This document shows, piece after piece, positions 56,354 through 64,000 of a stretch of 64,000 nucleotides of DNA. The position numbers and the translations under genes are program-made. Below the pieces are notes generated by a model that saw only the letters and a program-made list of their open reading frames with translations, was not told the origin of the DNA and did not search any database. The stretch is from Betaproteobacteria bacterium (GTDB taxonomy: Bacteria; Pseudomonadota; Gammaproteobacteria; Burkholderiales; SG8-39). The stretch is taken from NCBI GenBank assembly GCA_009693435.1, contig SHXF01000001.1:62001-126000 (forward strand), in the 5' to 3' direction. How positions within the stretch are numbered: the stretch's first letter is position 1; every line of letters starts with the position of its first letter.

Positions 56354-59300
56354 ATGGATAGTCGCAGCGTCTTCACCAAAACGGGCAGGGGCCTGAACGA
56401 GGCGTCGGGCAAGACTTCCGCGTTATCTCGCGAGTTGCGCAATCTGCTCAAGGAGGTCGACGGCAAGGCCAACGTCGGGCAATTGCATGAGAAATTCGAC
56501 AAGACGCCCGAAGCCAAGCTGCAGGAGACCCTCGCTCAGCTTACGCGCGAAGGCTACGTTCGCGAGTTGGTATCCGCGCCACGGGCGCCCGCACCGGTTG
56601 CGGCGGCTCCATCCCCGCCCGCCGACGAAGGTGAAGACCTCGATTTCACCAGCATGGCGCCAACGCCTCAGGCTCCGTCAGGGAGCGGGCCGGATGTTGC
56701 CGCCACAGCAGCGGCGGAGGTGGCTGCCGGGGTAAAGGCCGAAGCGGAAGCACGGATCAAAGCAGAGGCCGTCGCGCGCGCAAGGGCTGAAGCCGAGGCC
56801 AAAGCACGCGCGGAAGCGGCGCTACGAACCAGGCTCGAAGCCGAAGCCAAGGCCAAGGCCAAGGCGGAAGCAATGGCAAGAGCGACCGCCGAGGCCGCTG
56901 CCAAGGCTGGAGCAGAAGCCGAAGCCAAGGCTAAGGCGGAAGCACTGGCAAGAGCGACCGCCGAGGCTGCTGCCAAGGCGCGAGCAGAAGCCGAAGCCAG
57001 AGCCAAGGCGGAAGCAATGGCAAGAGCGACCGCCGAAGCTGCTACCAAGGCGCGAGCAGAAGCCGAAGCCAGAGCCAAGGCGGAAGCACTAGCAAAGGCT
57101 GAGGCCGAGGCAGCAGCTCGGGCCAAAGCGGAGGCCGAAGCAAAGCTTCAGGCTGAGGCCAGGATGCTCGCCGAAGCGCAAGCAAAGGAACGTGCAGAAG
57201 CGGAAGCAAGAGCGCTTGCCGAAGCGGAAGCCACAGCGCGAGCCACAACCGAGGCCGCTGCGCGCGCCGAAGCGGAGGCGAAAACCCGCATAGAGGCCGC
57301 CGAAAAGGCGGTTGCCGAGGCCGAAGCACGCATCAAAGACGAAGCCGAAGCATACGTCCGCAGGGAAGCCGAACTGCGGGCGAAGCTGGAAGCCGAGGCT
57401 CAAGCAAGGGCCGAAGCTGAAGCGCGCGCGCGCGCGGAAGCCGAAGAGCGGGCAAAGCGCGAAGCCGAAATTCGCGCACGCGATGAGGCCGAGGCTCGCT
57501 CACGTCAGGAAGCAGAAGAACGGGCAAAGCGCGAAGCCGAGGAGCAAGCGCGCAGGGAAGCGGAAGAGAAGGCGCGCAAGGAAGCCGAGGAGCAAGCCCG
57601 TCGCGAAGCCGAGGAGCGGGCGCGCAGGGAAGCAGAAGAACGGGCAAAGCGCGAAGCCGAGGAGCAAGCGCGCAGGGAAGCGGAAGAGAAGGCGCGCAAG
57701 GAAGCCGAAGAGCAAGCTCGTCGCGAAGCTGAGGAGCGAGCGCGCAGGGAAGCAGAAGAACGGGCAAAGCGCGAAGCCGAGGAGCAAGCGCGCAGGGAAG
57801 CGGAAGAGAAGGCGCGCAAGGAAGCCGAAGAGCAAGCCCGTCGCGAAGCCGAGGAGAAGGCGCGCAAGGAAGCGGAAGAGAAGGCACGCAGGGAAGCCGA
57901 GGAACAAGTCCGTCGCGAAGCCGAGGAGCGGGCGCGCAGGGAAGCAGAAGAACGGGCAAAGCGCGAAGCCGAGGAGCGCTCGCGCAAGGAAGCGGAAGAG
58001 AAGGCACGCAAGGCAGCCGAGGAACAAGCGCGCAAGGCGGCGGAAGAAAAGGTGCGCCGGGAATCCGAAGAGCGGGCCGCTCGCGAAGCCGAGGAGAAAG
58101 CACGCAGGGACGCAGAAGAGAAGGCGCGCAAAGAAGCCGAAGACAAGGCTGTGGAGGAAGCGGCAGAGGGCGCCCGCCGGGAAGAGGAAAGGGTCAAGCG
58201 CGAGTCCGAAGTGGAGCAGGAAGCGCTGGTCGCGCAGCAAGCCGCCATGTCATCCCGCGACGATGCCAAGCGCAAGGCGAAGGCCGAAGCGGAAGATGCC
58301 GCCGCGGGACGCAAGGAAGCGCGGGCGCGCGAAAAGTCGGAATCGGAAGCGCGCAAACGCGCCCAGGCCGAAGAGCGCCGCTTTCCGGATGAGGGGCAGA
58401 CTGAAGAAGTCGAAGAAGTCAGGACAATCGCGTCGCTGCGTCGGCGGCGCAGCCTGGGCAGGCCGATCGCGCTCGGGCTGTTTGTCGTTCTGCTTGCTGC
58501 CGTGGCGGCCATACACTTCATGCCGCTCGACGTGGTCTCTTACGAAAAGGCAGCCTCGGAACGATTCGGGCAGCCCGTAAAGATCGGTTCCATGAACATG
58601 GCGCTGTTCCCGTCACCGCGGCTGAGGTTCGAACGGGTCGTGATCGGGACGGAACCGGTCCTGCGTATCGCGGTCGCGCATGCAATACCTGAATTGGGCA
58701 CGGTGTTCGGCGAGCGCAAGATTTTGAAGTCCCTGGATGTGGAGGGAGCGACGCTACCTATCGGTCTGGTTGCGTCGCTGTTGTGGGGCAAGGCGCAAGG
58801 CGACAAGCTGCAAATCGCTCGAATCACCGGCAAGGCAATCAAGATAGAGCCTGCGCTGGAACTGCTGCCGCCGCTCGAGGTCAACGCTGCGTTCACGGCC
58901 GAAGGCGGACTGAAGTCGCTGGTCATCAGCAACGCGGATAAAAAGCTGAATGCGACGCTGCAACCGGATGGCGACAAGGCGGACATCGAGATGACGTCCG
59001 CGCTGGTACCTTTCCTGCCGGGTGCTCCGCTGGGCGACTTCAGCGGCAAGGGCGTGCTGCGCGCAACAGAACTGCTGCTGAATGAATTTGAGCTGCGCGC
59101 GTACGAAGGATTTCTCCAGGGCAACGCGCGCCTGCGCTGGACCGGCGCCTGGACGCTGGAGGGCGAAGTGTCGGCGCGTCAGGTCGATGTCGCGAAAATC
59201 GCGGGCCCGTTGATCAATAGCGGCAAACTTGAAGGCAAGGGCACTTACGCGATGAAAGCATCCAGTCCGGACAGGCTTCTCGCGAGCGCGCGCCTTGAAG

Positions 59301-59605
59301 GCGGCTTTACCGTTCTCAAGGGCGCTATCGGCGGCGTCGACATGACCCAGATCCTTCAGGGATCCAATTCCGCGGGCGGATCGACGCTGTTTTCGGAACT
59401 GTCCGGAACCCTGTCAGCCGATGCAAAGCGCGTCCAGCTTCGCCAGTTTCGCATCGCATCCGGATTGCTCAATGGCGCCGGTAGCGCGGAGGTGGATGCG
59501 GATCGCAATCTGAACGGGCGGATACAAATCGAGCTCAAATCACAGGCGCGTGCCGGATTGACCCTGGCGGGTACGCTCAAGGATCCGCAATTTAAACGCA
59601 ACTGA
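56354..59605 (+). CDS. Coiled-coil membrane protein with C-terminal AsmA-like domain
   Basis: A 1083-residue protein with four parts. Residues 15-75 ([20 protein letters not shown] and [15 protein letters not shown]) look like a winged-helix fold. Residues 126-680 are almost pure Ala/Glu/Lys/Arg in octads such as REAEEQAR and RKEAEEKA, a very long helix or coiled coil. One transmembrane helix lies near 699-717 ([19 protein letters not shown]). The last 360 residues resemble AsmA/TamB-type periplasmic domains: [37 protein letters not shown] and [25 protein letters not shown]. The topology implied is cytoplasmic N-terminus, periplasmic C-terminus. Function is not known; the long helix may tether a cytoplasmic partner to the envelope. 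The ATG has no strong ribosome site. Confidence 0.8.
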   Translation: MDSRSVFTKTGRGLNEASGKTSALSRELRNLLKEVDGKANVGQLHEKFDKTPEAKLQETLAQLTREGYVRELVSAPRAPAPVAAAPSPPADEGEDLDFTSMAPTPQAPSGSGPDVAATAAAEVAAGVKAEAEARIKAEAVARARAEAEAKARAEAALRTRLEAEAKAKAKAEAMARATAEAAAKAGAEAEAKAKAEALARATAEAAAKARAEAEARAKAEAMARATAEAATKARAEAEARAKAEALAKAEAEAAARAKAEAEAKLQAEARMLAEAQAKERAEAEARALAEAEATARATTEAAARAEAEAKTRIEAAEKAVAEAEARIKDEAEAYVRREAELRAKLEAEAQARAEAEARARAEAEERAKREAEIRARDEAEARSRQEAEERAKREAEEQARREAEEKARKEAEEQARREAEERARREAEERAKREAEEQARREAEEKARKEAEEQARREAEERARREAEERAKREAEEQARREAEEKARKEAEEQARREAEEKARKEAEEKARREAEEQVRREAEERARREAEERAKREAEERSRKEAEEKARKAAEEQARKAAEEKVRRESEERAAREAEEKARRDAEEKARKEAEDKAVEEAAEGARREEERVKRESEVEQEALVAQQAAMSSRDDAKRKAKAEAEDAAAGRKEARAREKSESEARKRAQAEERRFPDEGQTEEVEEVRTIASLRRRRSLGRPIALGLFVVLLAAVAAIHFMPLDVVSYEKAASERFGQPVKIGSMNMALFPSPRLRFERVVIGTEPVLRIAVAHAIPELGTVFGERKILKSLDVEGATLPIGLVASLLWGKAQGDKLQIARITGKAIKIEPALELLPPLEVNAAFTAEGGLKSLVISNADKKLNATLQPDGDKADIEMTSALVPFLPGAPLGDFSGKGVLRATELLLNEFELRAYEGFLQGNARLRWTGAWTLEGEVSARQVDVAKIAGPLINSGKLEGKGTYAMKASSPDRLLASARLEGGFTVLKGAIGGVDMTQILQGSNSAGGSTLFSELSGTLSADAKRVQLRQFRIASGLLNGAGSAEVDADRNLNGRIQIELKSQARAGLTLAGTLKDPQFKRN
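57509..57868 (+). repeat. Three near-identical 120-bp repeats inside the coiled-coil gene
   Basis: Bases repeat with an exact 120-bp period (40 codons, five octads) and only a few differences. Earlier, around 56864-57100, a 72-bp period (24 codons) is seen. Both are multiples of 24 bases, so changes in copy number keep the frame and lengthen the helix by whole octads. Confidence 0.9.
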
Positions 59606-59638
59606 GTAAGCGCAACTGAGCAAGCGCAACTGAGCAAG
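59597..59638 (+). repeat. 14-bp tandem repeat over the stop codon of the coiled-coil gene
   Basis: CGCAACTGAGTAAG followed by two CGCAACTGAGCAAG copies. The first contains the last two codons and the stop, CGC AAC TGA; the next two repeat the same stop-containing sequence after the gene. Confidence 0.93.
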
Positions 59639-59754
59639 CGCAAGCGGGCTGACGCAACCGGGCGCGCGGCGGAGTCATCGGCTCCTGCGCGTGAACCGCA
59701 AGCCGGTATGAGGAGTGTGGGGGAGCAGTCCCCGTCGTCTGCAATGATTCCCCT

Positions 59755-62700
59755 ATGCCCTTGATTCTCACGCTGCGCGGCAATTCCGCCCTTTCGGCAT
59801 TTCGGCTGGACAAGCTCAACGCCGAGCTGCAGGCGTTGCATGGTGCGCTTTCGGTCACTGGCGCGGACTTCTGGCATTTCGTCGAACTGCGGCGGGAATT
59901 GACGGCCGAGGAGCGCGTCGTGCTGGAACGCCTGCTCGATTATGGCGATGCAGCCGATGCGCCGGCTGTCCCCGGGCAGGCGTCACTGGTGGTCTTGCCC
60001 CGCCCGGGAACGATTTCCCCCTGGTCATCGAAGGCGACGGACATCGCCCACCGCTGCGGCCTGGCGCCGGTGTCGCGCATCGAACGCGGCCGCGTGTATC
60101 ACTTTGCCGATGCCGCGACAGCGACCGCGCACCGCGCCGCGCTGTCGCGGCTGCTTCACGACCGCATGACTGAAACCGTGGTCGATACCACCGCGCAGGC
60201 CGAGGTGTTGTTCCGTCACGTGGCGCCGCAACCGCTTGCGACGGTGGCCGTCCTGGGGCGCGGCAAGGCCGCGCTGGCGGAGGCGAATGCTCAGCTCGGC
60301 CTGGCGCTGTCGGCGGATGAAATCGACTACCTGTTTGCCCATTTCTCGTCGCTCGGCCGCGACCCGACCGACGTCGAGCTGACCATGTTTGCGCAGGCCA
60401 ACTCCGAACACTGCCGCCACAAGATATTCAATGCGTCGTGGGTGATAGAGGGCGTGCCGCAAGGCGAGACGCTGTTCGGCATGATCCGCGAAACGCACCG
60501 GCGCAATCCGCAGGGCACCGTGCTCGCCTACGCGGACAACGCCGCCATCATGGAGGGAACAGACGTTGCGCGCTTTTATCCGCGCATGCGCGGCGGGGGG
60601 GACGGCGAAAACCCTCGGTACGCGTACGGATACAGCGAAGAACTGATGCACACCGTGATGAAGTGCGAGACGCACAATCACCCGACCGCGATTTCACCCT
60701 ATCCCGGCGCCGCGACCGGGTCCGGAGGCGAGATCCGCGACGAGGGCGCCACCGGGCGGGGCGCGAAGCCCAAGGCAGGCCTGTGCGGCTTCACCGTTTC
60801 CAACCTGCGCATACCCGGACACGAACAGCCGTGGGAGCACACCTGGGGCAAACCGGCGCGCATCGCCTCCAGCCTGCAAGTGATGCTGGACGGGCCAATC
60901 GGAGCCGCATCGTTCAACAATGAATTCGGCCGGCCGAATCTGGCCGGTTACTTTCGCACTTTCGAAATGCTGGTCGATGGCGTGGTGCGCGGCTACCACA
61001 AGCCGATCATGCTGGCCGGCGGCATCGGCAACATCGCCGCCGGGCACTCGATGAAATCGGCGCTACCGGCAGGATCCCTGCTGATCCAGCTGGGCGGACC
61101 GGGGATGCTGATCGGCATGGGCGGCGGCGCCGCCTCCAGCATGAACACGGGCGCCAATACCGAGGATCTGGATTTCGATTCGGTGCAGCGCGGCAACGCG
61201 GAAATGCAGCGGCGCGCGCAGGAGGTCATCGACCGATGCTGGCAACTGGGCCCGGATAACCCGATTCTCTCCATCCACGATGTCGGCGCGGGCGGAATTT
61301 CCAATGCCTTGCCGGAACTGGTGCATGGCGCCGGTCGCGGCGCGCACATCAATCTGCGCGCGGCGCCCAGCGAAGAGACGCGCATGAGCCCGCGCGAAAT
61401 CTGGAGCAACGAGGCGCAGGAGCGCTATGTGCTGGCGCTGCCCGCGGAGAAGCTGGCCATGTTTCGCGCCATCTGCGAGCGCGAGCGCTGCCCGTTTGCC
61501 GTGGTCGGCATGGCAACCGAAGACGCCCGGCTGCAGGTGAGCGATGCGCACTTCGGCAATATGCCGGTGGACATGGATCTCGGAGTGCTGCTGGGCAAGC
61601 CGCCGCGCATGACGCGCGAAGTGAAACATCGCCGGCCGACGCTTGCGCCGCTGTCGCTCGCCGGAATCGAATTGAAGGAAGCGTGCTACCGCGTGTTGCG
61701 CGCACCCACCGTGGCGAACAAGACGTTTCTGGTCGCGATCGGCGACCGCAGCGTCGGCGGGCTGTGCGCGCGCGACCCGTTTGTCGGCCCGTGGCAGGTG
61801 CCGGTCGCCGATTGCGCCGTAACCGCGAAGGGATTTCATACCTATACGGGCGAAGCCTTCTCGGTGGGGGAGCGCACCCCCCTGGCGCTGATCGACGCGC
61901 CGGCTTCGGGCCGGATGGCGGTGGCCGAGGCCATCACCAATCTTGCCGCGGCGCGGATCGGCGAACTCAACCGGGTGAAACTTTCCGCGAACTGGATGGC
62001 GGCCGCCGGCTTTCCCGGAGAAGACGCGGCCCTTTTCGACACGGTGCGCGCGGTTGCGCTTGATTTGTGTCCGCGCCTGGGAATCAGCATTCCGGTCGGC
62101 AAGGATTCATTGTCGATGCGCACCGCCTGGCAGGAAGACGGCGGGCAGCGCGAAGTGGTCTCCCCGCTGTCGTTGATCGTGTCGGCATTCGCGCCCTGCG
62201 AAGACGTGCGCTGCACCCTAACGCCGCAGTTGCGCAGCGACTGCGGCGACACCGAACTATTGCTTATCGACCTTGGCGCTGGCAAGAACCGTCTGGGCGG
62301 ATCGATACTCGCGCAGGTGTACGAACAACTGGGCGACACGGCGCCCGACCTGGACGATGCCGCGCCGCTCGCGCGCTTCTTCTCGGCCATACAGTCGCTC
62401 AGTCGCGATCGGCTGCTGCTGGCCTATCACGACCGTTCAGACGGGGGACTGTGGGTCACAGTGTGTGAAATGGCCTTTGCCGGCAGGACGGGCGTGACCA
62501 TCAACCTGGATCTGCTTGCCTACGATGCGCTGGCGCACGACGTGGACGGCAACGAACGCCGGCCGGAGCTCATGTACGGTCGCGACCTGGAACGCGTGCT
62601 GGCGGCGCTGTTTGCCGAAGAATTGGGTGCGGTTGTCCAGGTGGCCGCCGAACACCGCGGCCGCGTGCTGCGCCGCCTGCAGGATGTGGGACTCGGAGCA

Positions 62701-63810
62701 CAACTCATCGGCAGTCCGAATAATCGCGGCGAGGTCAGGCTGGTGCGCAATGCCAAACCGATTCTGGCGGAGACGCGCATCGACCTGGAGCGCGCGTGGA
62801 GCGAAGTGACCTGGCGGATGCAGTCGCTGCGCGACAATCCCGAGTGCGCCGATGAGGAATATGACCGCATCCTCGACGCAGACGATCCGGGACTGCACGC
62901 CCACCTGACGTTCAATCCGGATGAAGATGCCGTGGCATTGCGCAAAGGCAGCGGCGGGACAAAAACTTCAACGGCGCAGCCGTTTCCCGCGAGGATACAT
63001 GCTGTCACTGCGCGCGAAGTGGGCGCTCCAGAGGTCATCAGCGGGGCGCGGCCAAAGGTGGCGATCCTGCGCGAGCAGGGCGTGAACGGCCAGGTGGAAC
63101 TGGCGGCGGCATTCGACCGCGCGGGGTTCGAAGCGCATGACGTTCACATGAGCGACATCCTCGCGGGACGGGCATCCCTCGCTGACTATGCCGGACTGGC
63201 CGCGGGGGGCGGATTCTCCTATGGCGATGTGCTCGGCGGCGGCGCCGGCTGGGCAAAGGCCATCCTGTACAACGCGCACGCGCGCGAGGCATTCAGCGCT
63301 TTCTTCGAGCGCAACGACAGTTTCGCTCTGGGCATCTGCAATGGCTGCCAGATGATGAGCCAGTTGCAGGAGATCATCCCCGGCGCCGCCGACTGGCCGC
63401 GCTTCGGCACCAACCGCTCGGCACAGTTCGAAGCGCGGCTGGTGATGGTGGAAGTGCCGAGCAGCCCCTCGATATTTTTTGCCGGCATGGCAGGCAGCCG
63501 CATGCCTGTCGTCACCGCCCACGGCGAAGGCCGGGCGCGTTTCGACTCGGCGCAGTCTGAAGAGCAGGCCATTGTGGCGCTGCGCTACGTCGACAACCGC
63601 GGAAGACCTGCCGATACTTATCCGCTCAATCCCGGCGGCACGCCGCGCGGCATCACCGGGCTCACCACCCGGGATGGCCGCTTCACCATCGTCATGCCGC
63701 ATCCTGAACGGGTATTTCGCAGCGTGCAGTTTTCGTGGCACCCCGCCGGATGGGGCGAAGACAGCCCGTGGATGCGCATGTTCCGCAATGCGCGGGCATG
63801 GGTGGGCTGA
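59755..63810 (+). CDS. purL: Phosphoribosylformylglycinamidine synthase PurL (large, fused form)
   Basis: A 1351-residue cytoplasmic enzyme of purine synthesis, converting FGAR to FGAM with glutamine and ATP. The N-terminal PurS-like domain is followed by the ATPase domains ([33 protein letters not shown]) and a C-terminal class I amidotransferase with the Cys in [13 protein letters not shown] (about residue 1195) and PHPERVFR. A linker near residue 1065 ([14 protein letters not shown]) makes it slightly longer than usual. The ATG is at 59755; no strong ribosome site is seen. Confidence 0.96.
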   Translation: MPLILTLRGNSALSAFRLDKLNAELQALHGALSVTGADFWHFVELRRELTAEERVVLERLLDYGDAADAPAVPGQASLVVLPRPGTISPWSSKATDIAHRCGLAPVSRIERGRVYHFADAATATAHRAALSRLLHDRMTETVVDTTAQAEVLFRHVAPQPLATVAVLGRGKAALAEANAQLGLALSADEIDYLFAHFSSLGRDPTDVELTMFAQANSEHCRHKIFNASWVIEGVPQGETLFGMIRETHRRNPQGTVLAYADNAAIMEGTDVARFYPRMRGGGDGENPRYAYGYSEELMHTVMKCETHNHPTAISPYPGAATGSGGEIRDEGATGRGAKPKAGLCGFTVSNLRIPGHEQPWEHTWGKPARIASSLQVMLDGPIGAASFNNEFGRPNLAGYFRTFEMLVDGVVRGYHKPIMLAGGIGNIAAGHSMKSALPAGSLLIQLGGPGMLIGMGGGAASSMNTGANTEDLDFDSVQRGNAEMQRRAQEVIDRCWQLGPDNPILSIHDVGAGGISNALPELVHGAGRGAHINLRAAPSEETRMSPREIWSNEAQERYVLALPAEKLAMFRAICERERCPFAVVGMATEDARLQVSDAHFGNMPVDMDLGVLLGKPPRMTREVKHRRPTLAPLSLAGIELKEACYRVLRAPTVANKTFLVAIGDRSVGGLCARDPFVGPWQVPVADCAVTAKGFHTYTGEAFSVGERTPLALIDAPASGRMAVAEAITNLAAARIGELNRVKLSANWMAAAGFPGEDAALFDTVRAVALDLCPRLGISIPVGKDSLSMRTAWQEDGGQREVVSPLSLIVSAFAPCEDVRCTLTPQLRSDCGDTELLLIDLGAGKNRLGGSILAQVYEQLGDTAPDLDDAAPLARFFSAIQSLSRDRLLLAYHDRSDGGLWVTVCEMAFAGRTGVTINLDLLAYDALAHDVDGNERRPELMYGRDLERVLAALFAEELGAVVQVAAEHRGRVLRRLQDVGLGAQLIGSPNNRGEVRLVRNAKPILAETRIDLERAWSEVTWRMQSLRDNPECADEEYDRILDADDPGLHAHLTFNPDEDAVALRKGSGGTKTSTAQPFPARIHAVTAREVGAPEVISGARPKVAILREQGVNGQVELAAAFDRAGFEAHDVHMSDILAGRASLADYAGLAAGGGFSYGDVLGGGAGWAKAILYNAHAREAFSAFFERNDSFALGICNGCQMMSQLQEIIPGAADWPRFGTNRSAQFEARLVMVEVPSSPSIFFAGMAGSRMPVVTAHGEGRARFDSAQSEEQAIVALRYVDNRGRPADTYPLNPGGTPRGITGLTTRDGRFTIVMPHPERVFRSVQFSWHPAGWGEDSPWMRMFRNARAWVG

Positions 63811-63847
63811 ATAAAGTCGCCACGGATGATGACGGCGTCCGGCTATC

Positions 63848-63952
63848 GGGAGGGAACAGCGCGGGAGGGAACAGCGCGGGAGGGAACAGCGCGGGAGGGA
63901 ACAACGCGGGAGGGAACAACGCGGGAGGGAACAACGCGGGAGGGAACAGCGC
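63848..63952. repeat. 15-bp tandem repeat downstream of purL, seven copies
   Basis: Seven units of GGGAGGGAACAGCGC, three of them with AACGC instead of AGCGC. On the minus strand it gives an open frame of ALFPP repeats, which I consider spurious. Confidence 0.95.
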
Positions 63953-64000
63953 GGGAATGCGCGGCGCCACGGAGTCTTCCCGACCGGCGGACGGAGAGTT

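Noticed and set aside
57333..58521. Minus-strand Ser/Ala- or Leu/Pro-rich frames over the coiled-coil gene
   Set aside because: Reverse reading of the octad repeats; no start signal or conserved feature.
63692..63970. Minus-strand frame encoding ALFPP repeats
   Set aside because: It arises from the 15-bp array and overlaps the purL end; no ribosome site or continuation with a known motif.

Overview
The window is a chromosomal segment of a high-GC Gram-negative bacterium, most likely a betaproteobacterium. The evidence is gene order: rseP-bamA-skp-lpxD-fabZ-lpxA-lpxB-rnhB, divergent ppsR/ppsA, and smpB/ratA-ratB-DUF4124-guaB-guaA, together with a Bug-family binding protein and a TRAP transporter. 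Sequence alone does not settle the order (Burkholderiales- or Nitrosomonadales-like). I saw no rRNA, tRNA, CRISPR array or intact insertion sequence.

Layout. 1-7.9 kb: envelope biogenesis operon (end of rseP, bamA, skp, lpxD, fabZ, lpxA, lpxB), then rnhB and a SpoU-type RNA methyltransferase. 7.9-11.3 kb: PEP synthase and its regulatory kinase/phosphorylase. 11.3-16.2 kb: smpB, ratA, ratB, a DUF4124 protein, guaB and guaA. 16.2-22 kb: accessory stretch just after guaA, with a VapBC-like toxin-antitoxin pair, a probable relaxase C-terminal fragment and a very large protein carrying two TPR/GT41 glycosyltransferase modules. 22.3-29.4 kb: metallo-beta-lactamase fold enzyme, small Pro/Ala-rich lipoprotein, a RoxA-type hydroxylase, peroxiredoxin, SlyD-like isomerase, FMN glutamate-synthase-like protein and an orphan Bug protein. 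29.5-40.7 kb: sugar-phosphate block (zwf fused to a cyclic-nucleotide-binding domain, gnd, glgP, a dienelactone hydrolase, serC, a transketolase remnant, a tal-pgi fusion and a glgP remnant). 40.8-52.1 kb: YddA-type ABC exporter, CoA-transferase pair, HigBA-like pair, nnr, a TRAP transporter, an LhgO-like oxidase and a Bcr/CflA efflux protein. 52.5-64 kb: fused 5-oxoprolinase, a coiled-coil/AsmA-like membrane protein and purL.

How genes work together. The first block builds lipid A and inserts outer-membrane proteins. PpsR can switch PpsA, the gluconeogenic entry. GlgP would release glucose-1-phosphate; Zwf, Gnd and Tal-Pgi would process hexose phosphates, and the fused nucleotide-binding domain suggests direct second-messenger control of entry into the oxidative branch. 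GuaB, GuaA and PurL serve purine synthesis. TRAP transporter, LhgO-like oxidase and 5-oxoprolinase together suggest uptake and oxidation of organic acids, but this is inference.

Most notable: the Zwf-CNBD fusion, the duplicated TPR-GT41 protein, the coiled-coil/AsmA protein, two gene relics at the edges of the sugar-phosphate block, an insertion in a conserved loop of the 5-oxoprolinase, and a recurrent pattern of short tandem repeats at gene 3' ends, several of which re-copy the last codons and the stop codon.
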